Source: Spongiivirga citrea (GTDB lineage: Bacteria > Bacteroidota > Bacteroidia > Flavobacteriales > Flavobacteriaceae). Taken from it: DNA of 64,000 bases. The notes beneath the pieces are model-generated. The model was given only the letters and a program-made list of their open reading frames with translations, had not been told where the DNA came from and did not search any database. Made by a program: the position numbers and the translations under genes. Positions 1 to 8,605 of this stretch are shown piece after piece. The stretch's first letter is position 1, and each line of letters opens with the position of its first letter. The DNA lies in NCBI RefSeq assembly GCF_010671565.1, contig NZ_JAABOQ010000002.1, forward strand, positions 372,001-436,000, written 5' to 3'.

Positions 1-32
1 TTCGGTAGTATAAAATATAGGGTGTTGAAAAT

Positions 33-494
33 CTATTTAATCAGAGTAACTTTAACTGCATTCATCCCGCGCTGCCCTTTTTCAAGCTCAAAAGTTACTT
101 TATCATTTTCAGCGATAGTATCAATAATACCACTAACATGAGTAAAATATTTTTCTGAATTCTCACTATCTATAATAAAGCCAAAACCTTTTGACGAATC
201 GAAGAAAGAAACTTTTCCTTTTCTTACCGGGTCAATTTCCTCTTTGTCAGACTCTAGTGTTTTAGGAACACTAACGGCAATGCTTTCAAGCTCAACTTCA
301 ATTTTTTGAGATGGATCTGGCGGAGTGTCCGTCAAATTTCCATTATAGTCAACATAGGCAAACTCAATTCCTTTAGTTCCGTTTTCGGCTTTTTCAGCTT
401 TACGGGCCTCCATTTTTTTGCGCTTGTCTTCGCGTTTTTTTAAACGTTTTTTTTCTTTTTCACTCTTGTTGAAAGTCTGTTGAGATTTTGCCAT
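33..494 (-). CDS. cold-shock-domain protein with basic N-terminal extension
   Basis: The 153-residue product has a very basic, charged N-terminal half rich in K, R and E, and a C-terminal cold-shock domain at about residues 90-153. The domain keeps the RNP1 motif (KGFGFI) and an RNP2-like YFTHVS where classical CspA has VFVHFS. Such proteins bind single-stranded RNA or DNA and act as RNA chaperones; the basic arm could add nonspecific nucleic-acid binding. This long architecture is common in Bacteroidota and differs from 70-residue CspA. The gene follows a DUF1456 gene on the same strand and has its own possible -7 element and a leader of about 80 nt. No terminator is visible in the 32 nt left before the window edge. 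Family assignment is firm; the specific role is unknown. Confidence 0.85.
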   Translation of the reverse strand: MAKSQQTFNKSEKEKKRLKKREDKRKKMEARKAEKAENGTKGIEFAYVDYNGNLTDTPPDPSQKIEVELESIAVSVPKTLESDKEEIDPVRKGKVSFFDSSKGFGFIIDSENSEKYFTHVSGIIDTIAENDKVTFELEKGQRGMNAVKVTLIK

Positions 495-571
495 TAATTA
501 CTTTAAAGGGATTTTGTTTTAATACTTGTTATAAACATACAAGCCCAATTGTTAGCCTGTTGTTGCTTTTG

Positions 572-579
572 CAAAGGTA
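572..579 (-). promoter_or_regulatory. possible -7 element upstream of the cold-shock gene
   Basis: On the minus strand this reads TACCTTTG, an exact match to the Bacteroidota -7 consensus TAnnTTTG. It would give an untranslated leader of about 70 nt. No clear -33 TTG was found at the expected distance, so support is partial. Confidence 0.4.
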
Positions 580-580
580 A

Positions 581-832
581 TTATTTTTTTGTATTGTTCT
601 TTTTTGGCATCGGACCGCGAAGATGTATAATAAGTCCGTTCAAAAAATTACGCAATATCTGATCCCCTACTTCCATATATTTCGGATGATCTTCTTTTCT
701 AAAAAATGCATTGATCTCGCTTTTAGAAATATTAAAATCCACGAGTTTTAATATGGCTACAATATCATCATCTCGTAATTTATGTGCTACTCGTAATTTT
801 TTAAAAACGTCGTTATTTGTTAGTCCAGGCAT
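581..832 (-). CDS. DUF1456 family protein (YehS-like), single-domain form
   Basis: The product begins MPGLTNNDVFKKLR and resembles the DUF1456 (YehS) module, a small helical domain of unknown function whose typical phrases include TNND, LR..L.L.D and VSKSE..AFFR. YehS of enterobacteria carries two such modules in about 155 residues; this protein has one recognisable module in about 83 residues, ending in a basic tail. An ATG three codons upstream, at 841, is possible, but it overlaps a -7-like sequence (minus-strand TACTTTTG, 839-846). I therefore prefer 832, which would make the mRNA nearly leaderless. The function is unknown. Confidence 0.65.
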   Translation of the reverse strand: MPGLTNNDVFKKLRVAHKLRDDDIVAILKLVDFNISKSEINAFFRKEDHPKYMEVGDQILRNFLNGLIIHLRGPMPKKNNTKK

Positions 833-891
833 AGACTGCAAAAGTAATTATTATAAAGCGTTTTAAATCATTTGCTTTCTAAATTATCAAT

Positions 892-3063
892 CTAAAAATC
901 GAGTCTATAATTCATTTTAAATGCGACACCCCAGTTGGTTCGATTAATCTGCTGATTGAAATTATCAGTTACCACTAGATATACGTAAGATAGTGGTCTG
1001 TATTCCCATTGTAAACGACTATTAATATTGAAATTATCAATTTGGGTATTGTACTGTACATAAGTAGTCCAGTTTAAACGATTATTGAAAAACACTTCTC
1101 CTGTAAAACGCGCCAAATGAAAAGTATCTTTGCCTAGTTCATTTAAATCAAGATAATTTATCTCGTAGGCCGCTTGCAGATTGGCAAAAGGAAGTAATCT
1201 GTATTGAAAGCTTGCCGAGGCAGTTGTATTTGTGCCATTATAAAATTGACCATATTGTACAAAAGTGCGGTACACCAACTTGTTATTTGTAGCCGAATTA
1301 AAGCCTATTCTCGCTCTTAAAAATGAGTATTCGTCAGGAACTAGCACATTCCCATTTCTTAATGGATCGAATCCGTATTTTAAGTTTACATAGTCATGGT
1401 ACAAACTAATGTACATGGCGGACAGGTTTTTGAAAAACAATGCTTGATTAAGAAAAGAAGAGGTTTGTTGCAGCTTTCCCTGCTCATCCCAATACACAAA
1501 GGTTCTCCCTAAAAAATATCGATATGAATTGAGTTTTTTTGATTTTTGGAAAAATTTGGTGAGACTTATTCTTGCTGTCGCTTGTGTATACCCCTCCCTT
1601 ACAACGGTTTGATTTATTGCATCAAAATTGAAAAGCCTTGGCGTAAAACCAACATCTGTTAGATAGTTTCTACCTATTGTTCTTAATGAGGCATTCCAAA
1701 ACATTCCCCTCTTATTATACCAAATACCAGCATGGTAAAAATTAGAATCTCCTTTTTCTCCATTCGAATAGCTCTTTGCGATATTAGCCAAACCGATCCA
1801 TCTATTGTTTGTTGATTTATAGTTAAGATTCGCCCCTGCCACCCTATTGTAATTCCCGACAAAATTAAAATTGTCGGTTTGTTGTCGATTAATTAGAAAA
1901 CCAGTTGCTGTAAAATTGTTGGATAATTGTTGTTCTCCGACCAACACTGCGTAATTCTGGGAATCCTCATCTTCGTCCTTCTCCGTTTGAACATTGAGAA
2001 CGCCAATTCGTGTTTTAGGTGAAACATTTCCCGATAGTTTCAGTCCAAATTGAATAGCAGAACGACTACCTATGCGCCGTGAATAAAATGGATTTATGCC
2101 TTCTATTCCTAAGTTGGAGAACAGATCGGCATTTTCAAGAAAGAAATTGCGACGTTCGGGAAAGAAAATAGAAAAGCGGGTGAAGTTTGTTACCTGTTGA
2201 TCTACATCTATTTGTGAAAAATCTGGATTGATCGTGGCATCTAATTTAAGTGATGAAGTTAAGTTGTATTGCACATCAAGGCTTGGTTGAAAAGTTGTTT
2301 CCTTTATATCGCTTAAAACGTCCTCTTGATGATTAATGGTAACAGACGGGGTAACTGCAAAACGAGAATTTGAGTTTTCAGGAAGATTATTTATCCTAAA
2401 TGATTCAGTGAACCGAAGGTCAAAGAGGCGGTAATTTCTACTTACATCCTTAAAAATTGTCCATGAATTTTTCTTGATGTCCCTAACATAAAACTGAATG
2501 CCAAATTGATCATTATCGGTTTTAAAATTTAGGTTTTTTAATGGTATTGCTATTTCATAATGTTTATTAGTACCTTTTGTTGTTGTCTTGGCATTCCATA
2601 CTGTATTCCAATTGGTATTAATAGAAAATCCATCATTTACACGTTCAATTAAACCATCAACTTGGGCTGCGCCGATATTTACAGCAAAATAATATGCGCT
2701 TTGTTGTTGATGTTGCGTGTCTAAAATGAGTACAAATGTCTCACTTCCTACTACTGTATTACTTAGATCATCTCTTTTTAAAGAACTAATTTGAGCTCTT
2801 GTTTCATTATCTTGATATATAGCCGATACAAAGAGGTATTCTCCATTATGAAATATCTTTACTTTGGTTTGCTGCTCCGCAAGGCCCTCGTCGCTGGGTA
2901 GATAATTATGAAAGTTAGTATATTCTGGTAAGTCTTTCCAAATTGTTTCATCTAGTTTTCCATCAAGGGTAATACTTAGATCGTGAAAAGTAATCTCCGA
3001 ATTTTGTCCATGTATCCTAGAAAAGAAAAGAAAAAACAAGGTAGTTATTATGATCCTGCTCAT
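892..3063 (-). CDS. DUF5916 family exported protein with CBM9-like N-terminus and outer-membrane barrel
   Basis: The 723-residue protein has a signal peptide (about residues 1-19, ending in HGQ). A carbohydrate-binding family 9-like beta-sandwich follows (about 25-215; IDGKLDE-type start seen as LDGKLDETIWKDLPE). The long C-terminal region of alternating Y/F/N-rich strands ends in RLDF, typical of an outer-membrane beta-barrel. The PERRNFFLENADLF stretch near residue 300 is characteristic of the DUF5916 family. These proteins are abundant in Bacteroidota and of unknown function; sugar binding has not been established. The gene is transcribed divergently from the LytS kinase gene, with 203 bp between them. 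Confidence 0.8.
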   Translation of the reverse strand: MSRIIITTLFFLFFSRIHGQNSEITFHDLSITLDGKLDETIWKDLPEYTNFHNYLPSDEGLAEQQTKVKIFHNGEYLFVSAIYQDNETRAQISSLKRDDLSNTVVGSETFVLILDTQHQQQSAYYFAVNIGAAQVDGLIERVNDGFSINTNWNTVWNAKTTTKGTNKHYEIAIPLKNLNFKTDNDQFGIQFYVRDIKKNSWTIFKDVSRNYRLFDLRFTESFRINNLPENSNSRFAVTPSVTINHQEDVLSDIKETTFQPSLDVQYNLTSSLKLDATINPDFSQIDVDQQVTNFTRFSIFFPERRNFFLENADLFSNLGIEGINPFYSRRIGSRSAIQFGLKLSGNVSPKTRIGVLNVQTEKDEDEDSQNYAVLVGEQQLSNNFTATGFLINRQQTDNFNFVGNYNRVAGANLNYKSTNNRWIGLANIAKSYSNGEKGDSNFYHAGIWYNKRGMFWNASLRTIGRNYLTDVGFTPRLFNFDAINQTVVREGYTQATARISLTKFFQKSKKLNSYRYFLGRTFVYWDEQGKLQQTSSFLNQALFFKNLSAMYISLYHDYVNLKYGFDPLRNGNVLVPDEYSFLRARIGFNSATNNKLVYRTFVQYGQFYNGTNTTASASFQYRLLPFANLQAAYEINYLDLNELGKDTFHLARFTGEVFFNNRLNWTTYVQYNTQIDNFNINSRLQWEYRPLSYVYLVVTDNFNQQINRTNWGVAFKMNYRLDF

Positions 3064-3154
3064 TAGTTTGAATATTTAGTTGGATTAAAACTAGACTTGT
3101 AATAGCAGCCATAATTGAATTGTAGCTCAACATACCATTATCGTATACTAATGA

Positions 3155-3168
3155 GAAATAGCTATTTC
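3155..3168. promoter_or_regulatory. perfect 14-bp palindrome in a divergent promoter region
   Basis: GAAATAGCTATTTC is its own reverse complement. It lies between the DUF5916 gene and the LytS/LytTR pair, so it could be an operator for either. LytTR proteins usually bind direct repeats, so nothing ties it to the neighbouring regulator. Confidence 0.3.
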
Positions 3169-3203
3169 ATCTTCTAAAACAAAGGATTGGTAGACTTTTG
3201 GCC

Positions 3204-3216
3204 AACGATGATCGTT
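3204..3216. promoter_or_regulatory. second palindrome in the same divergent intergenic region
   Basis: AACGATGATCGTT is a perfect palindrome around one central base, about 50 bp upstream of the kinase start. No matching -7 element was found beside it, so the role is conjectural. Confidence 0.25.
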
Positions 3217-3266
3217 TTCGAACATCATATTGAAGAATATTAAAGTATTTTTATTGATCGAGTATT

Positions 3267-4337
3267 ATGCAAACAACCGCTAAATTTTCAACTTCGACTA
3301 TTTTAAAGCACATACTGTTTTGGGTGGGTGTTTTCTTGTATTTCGCTCTTACTGCAAACCAGGTGTTTTATTCTGGTTATGTACATTTAATTGAAAATTT
3401 TTCCCTACTGGTTGGTTGCCAAATTATTGCTACATATATAGTGCTTTATGTATTTATCCCTGTTTATCTAGACAAAAAAAAATACCTAATGTTTGTGCTA
3501 TTATCAATTGTACTTCTAGCCATGATTTTTGTTCTTTATTCAAGTGTTAGAATGGGATATTTTGATGTGAAATACTATGATACGTATACCCAACAAGCAA
3601 AAGTTTATGCAGACTGGACCTTTTGGCAACGAATTCTAGATATTCGAACCTTTTTTAGCAAGGCTATTAAGTTTATAACCCCTGCAGCGATATTATTGAT
3701 GTTGCAGTTTTATAAAAATCAACAGCAATTCTTGAAATTAAGAGAGCAGAAAAAAATTGCCGAACTTAACGCCTTAAAAAATCAGTTAAACCCTCATTTC
3801 CTATTTAATACACTTAACAATTTATATGCTTTAGCGGTTGAAAAATCGAATAGTGTACCTGAGGTAATCGAACGTCTTTCTGATATTCTGGATTATATGT
3901 TATATCGATGTAACGACAAATTCGTATCAATACATAAGGAAATTGAGCTTTTACACAATTACATTGCTTTAGAAAAAATAAGATATGGAGACCGTGTTAA
4001 GCTTACCTTTAAAAATGAAATAGAAAGCGATATTCAAATTGCCCCCTTATTACTACTCACCTTTGTAGAGAACGCATTTACACATGGTGTGACTCAAGCC
4101 CTAAAAGATGCAACCATTGATATTTCCTTGACTTATTATGGTGATATATTTATATGTTGCGTAAAAAACAGTAAACCAGCCAATTTATCTACAAAAACAG
4201 ACTTAAATCAGCGTGAGTCGGTTGGTCTTAAAAATGTAAAAGAACAACTTGCCCTGCTCTACCCTACTAATCATAAGTTAGTAATACTGGATGAAGAAAA
4301 AAGTTATACTATACAATTAACTATTAAGAGTATATGA
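3267..4337 (+). CDS. LytS-type sensor histidine kinase (His_kinase family PF06580)
   Basis: The 356-residue protein has four hydrophobic segments in its first 150 residues (about 12-30, 42-65, 73-92, 132-148). A short coiled linker leads to the His_kinase signature LNPHFLFNTLNNLYAL, with the phosphoacceptor His at residue 177. An ATPase domain follows, with N-box-like LLTFVENAFTHG and a GLKNVKEQL G-box. It would phosphorylate the LytTR regulator encoded just downstream, whose ATG overlaps this gene's stop (ATGA). The sensor part has no named domain, so the signal cannot be guessed; many such Bacteroidota pairs are unstudied. Confidence 0.9.
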   Translation: MQTTAKFSTSTILKHILFWVGVFLYFALTANQVFYSGYVHLIENFSLLVGCQIIATYIVLYVFIPVYLDKKKYLMFVLLSIVLLAMIFVLYSSVRMGYFDVKYYDTYTQQAKVYADWTFWQRILDIRTFFSKAIKFITPAAILLMLQFYKNQQQFLKLREQKKIAELNALKNQLNPHFLFNTLNNLYALAVEKSNSVPEVIERLSDILDYMLYRCNDKFVSIHKEIELLHNYIALEKIRYGDRVKLTFKNEIESDIQIAPLLLLTFVENAFTHGVTQALKDATIDISLTYYGDIFICCVKNSKPANLSTKTDLNQRESVGLKNVKEQLALLYPTNHKLVILDEEKSYTIQLTIKSI

Positions 4338-5041
4338 AATATCGCTGCATAATAGTCGATGATGAAGAACTTGCAAGAAGATTGATCAAAAATCATTTAG
4401 ATCAGCTCGAAGACTTTGAAATCGTGGCCAGCTGTGCAAGCGCTATTGAGGCAAGCAAAATACTAAAGAAAGAAACCGTAGACCTGTTGTTTCTAGATAT
4501 TGAAATGCCGGTACTTCGTGGTACGGACTTTTTTCAAAACCTTATTCAAAAGCCTAAGGTAATATTTACTACTGCTTACAGAGATTATGCAGTTGATGGT
4601 TTTGAGTTGAATGCGGTTGATTATTTATTAAAGCCAATAACGTTTGGCCGGTTTTTTAAAGCAATCGAGAAGTTTCTAGCACAGCAGCAACAGACGAATT
4701 CTGCTATCGACGAAATAAAACAGCCTACTGCCGACAAGAACTACGTTTTTGTGCGAAAAGACAGAAAACAGGTAAAGGTCTTTTTTGATGATATTTTATA
4801 TATACAAAGTGTAAAAGACTACATAAATATCATAACCCAAGCTGAAAATCATTTAACAAAGCATAGTATGAATGCTTTCATTGCTGAAATTGATTCTAGA
4901 TTTATTCGTGTACACCGTTCCTATATCATTAATAGGGATAAGATGACAGCATTTACTAAAAATGATATTGAAATCAATCAGTTCGAAATTCCCATTGGAG
5001 ATAGCTACAGATCAAAAGTTGAGGAATTAATTAAAAAGTAG
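4334..5041 (+). CDS. LytTR family response regulator
   Basis: The 235-residue protein has a receiver domain at about residues 2-120, with acidic residues D9, D10 and E11, phosphoacceptor D55 in LLFLDIEMP, a conserved T in FTTAY and K in LLKPI. A LytTR DNA-binding domain follows at about 135-232 (FVRKDRKQVKVFFDDILYIQ and FIRVHRSYIIN). LytTR domains bind tandem 9-bp-type direct repeats. The gene overlaps the kinase gene by 4 nt, so the two are translationally coupled and should form one system. It converges on the helicase gene, 6 bp away, with no terminator between. Confidence 0.93.
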   Translation: MKYRCIIVDDEELARRLIKNHLDQLEDFEIVASCASAIEASKILKKETVDLLFLDIEMPVLRGTDFFQNLIQKPKVIFTTAYRDYAVDGFELNAVDYLLKPITFGRFFKAIEKFLAQQQQTNSAIDEIKQPTADKNYVFVRKDRKQVKVFFDDILYIQSVKDYINIITQAENHLTKHSMNAFIAEIDSRFIRVHRSYIINRDKMTAFTKNDIEINQFEIPIGDSYRSKVEELIKK

Positions 5042-5047
5042 ATAAAC

Positions 5048-6403
5048 TTACTTTTTCTTGTTCCTTCTATTGTAGTTTTTATCGCCTCGAGTTTTTGGTT
5101 TTTTGTATTTCTTCTCGATTTTTCTTTTGTAAGAACCTCCTTGATTTGTTTTCTTATTCTTCTCCGATTTTTCATGAAAACTAGGACCAGGAGCATCTTC
5201 GGAGGACACTTTATGCGGATTATTTGGTTCAATGACCTTGGGTTGTTCCTCTCTTGTCAGTTGTTTTGATATTTCAACCTCCTCTGGTAGTATTTCAATC
5301 GGGATTTTATAATCCATCAGTTCCTCGATAGCTTCTTTAAACTCCGCTTCCTTTTCGGTATAAAACAGAATAGTATTTCCCTCTTTTTCAGCTCGACCTG
5401 TACGACCTATTCGGTGCATATAGTTTTCAGGAAAACTTGGCGTATCAAAATTAATTACATGAGAAATAGCATCTAAATCTAATCCCCTTGCCATAACATC
5501 GGTAGTAACCAAAATGCGATTTTTACCCTGATCAAAATCTTGAATTGATCGAATACGATAGTTTTGTGTTTTATTAGAATGAATAACACATACTTCTCTT
5601 GTAAAAAAATCATCTAACTCCTGAAATAGAAGATCAGCACTCTTCTTGTTTGAAACAAATACTAATACCTTATGAAACTGCTCAGTATCTTGAAGTAGCT
5701 TTTTTAGCAGATTGGCCTTTGTGTAGAAATTTGGAACCTGGTAACATTGCTGTTTAATATTATCAAGAGGTGTACCACTTACGGCTACTGATATTTTCTT
5801 AGTTCCTCTAAAAAAATCATGAATCAAGGCTTCAATATCATCAGTCATCGTAGCAGAAAACATGATGTTTTGCCTTTTGGTTGGTAGTAGCTCGAAAATA
5901 TTAATCAGTTGAAATCGAAAACCTAGATCGAGCATCACATCTACTTCATCAATAATCAACTTCTTAACTGATTTTAGCTGAAGTGCTCTGGACAATACAA
6001 GATCGTACAATCGGCCAGGTGTAGCAACAACAATATCGCAACCTTGTGCTACTAACTGTTTATGCTGATTAATATTCACTCCGCCATACACACCTATCAC
6101 CCGTGTATTCATATAAGCAGTGAACTTTTCAATTTCCTCAACAACCTGTAGCACCAATTCGCGTGTTGGTACTATTACAAGTACTATTGGGTTAATCTCT
6201 TTCGAAAACTTCAAATTTTGAAGAATCGGAAGCATATAAGCCAATGTTTTACCAGTTCCCGTTTGAGAAATACCAATAACATCGATACCAGAGGCTACTA
6301 CAGAGTATGCCTGCGATTGAATGGGAGTTGGTTTTTCAAAACCAAGATCTTCAATGGCATAGTGTAGCTGTTTCGAAATAGGAAATTCTTCAAAAGACTG
6401 CAT
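5048..6403 (-). CDS. DEAD-box family ATP-dependent RNA helicase (DEVD variant)
   Basis: The 451-residue protein carries the helicase motifs in order: Q motif (FEKPTPIQSQ, about 22-31), motif I SQTGTGKT (46-53), motif Ia PTREL, TPGR, motif II DEVD (152-155) in place of DEAD, motif III SAT (183-185), ARGLDLD and HRIGRTGR. The last 80 residues are disordered and very basic, typical of Bacteroidota RhlE/DbpA-like helicases that act on rRNA or mRNA. DEVD retains both acidic residues, so activity is expected. Gene context gives no specific substrate. Confidence 0.93.
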   Translation of the reverse strand: MQSFEEFPISKQLHYAIEDLGFEKPTPIQSQAYSVVASGIDVIGISQTGTGKTLAYMLPILQNLKFSKEINPIVLVIVPTRELVLQVVEEIEKFTAYMNTRVIGVYGGVNINQHKQLVAQGCDIVVATPGRLYDLVLSRALQLKSVKKLIIDEVDVMLDLGFRFQLINIFELLPTKRQNIMFSATMTDDIEALIHDFFRGTKKISVAVSGTPLDNIKQQCYQVPNFYTKANLLKKLLQDTEQFHKVLVFVSNKKSADLLFQELDDFFTREVCVIHSNKTQNYRIRSIQDFDQGKNRILVTTDVMARGLDLDAISHVINFDTPSFPENYMHRIGRTGRAEKEGNTILFYTEKEAEFKEAIEELMDYKIPIEILPEEVEISKQLTREEQPKVIEPNNPHKVSSEDAPGPSFHEKSEKNKKTNQGGSYKRKIEKKYKKPKTRGDKNYNRRNKKK

Positions 6404-6445
6404 GTTCTAATTTTGATGCAAAAATACAGTATTGTAGTTGAGCTA

Positions 6446-6661
6446 TTAGATAGAATTTAAGTAAAGTCGTTCTACCTTTTCACGAGCCCAAGGAGTTCTC
6501 CTTAAAAACTTCAGACTTGATTTAATGGATGGATCATGATTAAAACACCGTATATTGATTTTAGAACCCAAGATTCCCCAACCATACTTATCCACTAGAA
6601 ATTCCAGTATATCGGCAAGTTTTACTCCATGTAGTGGATTGTTTGGCTGCTCTGTACTCAT
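6446..6661 (-). CDS. VF530 family (DUF2132) small protein
   Basis: The 71-residue protein closely follows the VF530/DUF2132 pattern: [44 protein letters not shown] member from Aliivibrio fischeri has a solved helical fold and is thought to bind DNA; the role is not established. It lies 27 bp downstream of the NAMPT gene on the same strand and might be read through from that operon, but a functional link to NAD is not implied. Confidence 0.85.
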   Translation of the reverse strand: MSTEQPNNPLHGVKLADILEFLVDKYGWGILGSKINIRCFNHDPSIKSSLKFLRRTPWAREKVERLYLNSI

Positions 6662-6688
6662 ATATTGACGTCTACCAATTTAAAAATG

Positions 6689-8149
6689 CTAAGTTAAAGA
6701 ATTGTCATGTTGAATGCGTTTTCTAATTTCAGTTAAACTATCCTCAACCAGCAACTTTCCATTTCTAAAAACAGTTTTTAGGTTACCTTGCTCCTCTTCT
6801 TGTGGTGTAACCTGGTCTTTAAAGTTAACTATACCATCAACTTCAAATAAAGTAATCAATCCTTTAGCTGATTTCTTTGTACCATCGTCGGTAACAGGAT
6901 CTTTGAAAATCTCCCTGCCCTCTCCATTTACCTCTACATAAGTTGCTTTCATAGCAAAACCAAAGGTGTCCCTAGTGTTATATTGATAGGTAAAACTTCC
7001 TATTCCCAACACGATATTGGTAGTTGCAAATCCTTTTTCCTTAAGGCGTTCACAAATTTGTGTGGCCCGTTCAATAGTAATACTATCTCCATAGATCGCT
7101 CCAATTTTTGGATTGAGCACTTTATACCCTTGGGAATTGATCGTTCCCCCAAACGCATCCCATAACAGTTCAATAACTCCCTTTGATATAGAGGGGTTTT
7201 CATGCTTAAAACCACAAATAATATCAACGGGGTTTCCAGAATCAGGGCGAATTACTAACTTTCCATCTCGGCCTAAAATCTCATTTTTAAGTATGGGTAA
7301 ATATTCAGTAAGTACTTTCCACAAGTCCCAAGTATCTGATACTACTGATAAAATGCCACTGGGATAGGTTTTAAGCAATCGTCTAAATGTGCCTATTTCA
7401 TCATCTTTGCTACCAGCACACATCACACTATGTTCAGTAGCATTTACACTACCTATAACTAATTCCTTTGTAATATCAGCATTGTAATACTCTTCTAAAG
7501 TTTTCGCAACTGGAAGTGTATCGCTTCCTGAAAAGGATAATGCATGGCCCATACCACTTAATATTGAAGACTCGGTACCTGACATTCCCCGCATTGAGAA
7601 ATCGTGACCTTGCCATGTAACAAAATCCATATTCCTAATATCAGTTTCCTGAGCGTACTTGTTTAAAATAGTACGGTATCGCTTGGCTATTGTCGCCGAT
7701 GTGCAAGGCTGCCAGATTATTGTTGATAATAGTGTTTCTAGATAGTTCGTTAACCAGAAGAATTCTGGAAGTGTGTTAACAATAGTAAACATTGGAACAC
7801 GAAGCGGTACTGCGCTACCTTCTTCAATTGCCTTTATCTCTATGGGTAAATAACCAAGATCATGTAAAGCCGATATATGAGAAACATCGTAATCTATACC
7901 TAGATAGTTGTCGACGTACTTTTTATATTCCTTAACTACCATTTCCTTTGGCTGGCCGAAGAATTCATCATTAAATTGTTTTATTAGATATTCTTTTATG
8001 AAATATTGAAGACCAAAAAATACCACTTCATCAACGCCCTTCATTCTGCTTTTTCGTGGTGTCCAATTAGAGTATACTAATGTAGTCCCTTCTGGATACT
8101 GTTCCTTATGCCCTAGTTTGTAGCCGTCTGTTAGCAATAATGGATTCAT
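6689..8149 (-). CDS. nadV: nicotinamide phosphoribosyltransferase (NAMPT family)
   Basis: The 486-residue protein matches the NAMPT/NadV family from its first residues (NPLLLTDGYKLGHKEQYPEGT, SNWTPRKSRM) through the substrate-binding IRPDSGNP near residue 300 and GIGSFTYQYNTRDTFGFAMKAT. The expected reaction is nicotinamide plus PRPP to NMN. Length is normal for the family. It is the last gene of an operon with the Prs-like and deoxyribosyltransferase-like genes; its ATG overlaps the upstream stop by 4 nt. Family members in phages can use ADP-ribosyl pyrophosphate instead of PRPP and then release NAD directly, so the actual donor is open. Control by the neighbouring NrtR is likely. Confidence 0.92.
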   Translation of the reverse strand: MNPLLLTDGYKLGHKEQYPEGTTLVYSNWTPRKSRMKGVDEVVFFGLQYFIKEYLIKQFNDEFFGQPKEMVVKEYKKYVDNYLGIDYDVSHISALHDLGYLPIEIKAIEEGSAVPLRVPMFTIVNTLPEFFWLTNYLETLLSTIIWQPCTSATIAKRYRTILNKYAQETDIRNMDFVTWQGHDFSMRGMSGTESSILSGMGHALSFSGSDTLPVAKTLEEYYNADITKELVIGSVNATEHSVMCAGSKDDEIGTFRRLLKTYPSGILSVVSDTWDLWKVLTEYLPILKNEILGRDGKLVIRPDSGNPVDIICGFKHENPSISKGVIELLWDAFGGTINSQGYKVLNPKIGAIYGDSITIERATQICERLKEKGFATTNIVLGIGSFTYQYNTRDTFGFAMKATYVEVNGEGREIFKDPVTDDGTKKSAKGLITLFEVDGIVNFKDQVTPQEEEQGNLKTVFRNGKLLVEDSLTEIRKRIQHDNSLT

Positions 8150-8601
8150 ATCAATTTTGTTTTAATTTTATTAATTAATTCTTCTAAGCTATCAACCTGA
8201 TCTACGGTATATCGTTTACAAACCACATCAACATTCCCTTTTCTCCAGAATCCGTCCGGGCAACAAACTACTAGCTTTCCACTTTGTGCGAATAAACCCA
8301 ACTCCAAAAGCGATATGGGCGATTTAGTAGATGGATCAAAATACATAATGACCATATCACATTGTTCCAACCCCATCAATTCCCAATTAACCTGTTCTTT
8401 AAACTCAGTATTATTAATTGATTGTTCCCAACTATTATCCCAGCTAGCCCTACGTGGGTTTAGTATCGTTATTGCATTATCCTTAAGAGCATTAATTATT
8501 GTTTCCTGCCAACGTTCGGCTTTATCACTTTCAATACTACCCGCAAGAAAAACACAAAAATGATCTAATTTATATGAATTGGGTGCCGTTATAAGTTTCA
8601 T
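8146..8601 (-). CDS. nucleoside 2-deoxyribosyltransferase-like protein
   Basis: The protein of about 151 residues has the fold signature of the nucleoside 2-deoxyribosyltransferase-like family: VFLAGSIE near the N-terminus, W-Q-ETI, ILNPRR, then W-E---L---D-VIMYFDPSTKSPISLLELGLFA, containing the usual acidic residues and a Glu that could act as nucleophile. Known members transfer or hydrolyse N-glycosidic bonds of nucleosides. I chose the ATG at 8601, 4 nt after the prs stop and preceded by an A run; an ATG at 8616 would overlap prs. Its place between Prs-like and NAMPT genes suggests a substrate related to NAD, such as a nicotinamide or ADP-ribosyl compound, but this is inference. Confidence 0.75.
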   Translation of the reverse strand: MKLITAPNSYKLDHFCVFLAGSIESDKAERWQETIINALKDNAITILNPRRASWDNSWEQSINNTEFKEQVNWELMGLEQCDMVIMYFDPSTKSPISLLELGLFAQSGKLVVCCPDGFWRKGNVDVVCKRYTVDQVDSLEELINKIKTKLI

Positions 8602-8605
8602 TTTT

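Noticed and set aside
5048-6403. DEVD in place of DEAD as a sign of an inactive helicase
   Set aside because: Both acidic residues are kept and all other motifs are intact, so this is a tolerated variant.
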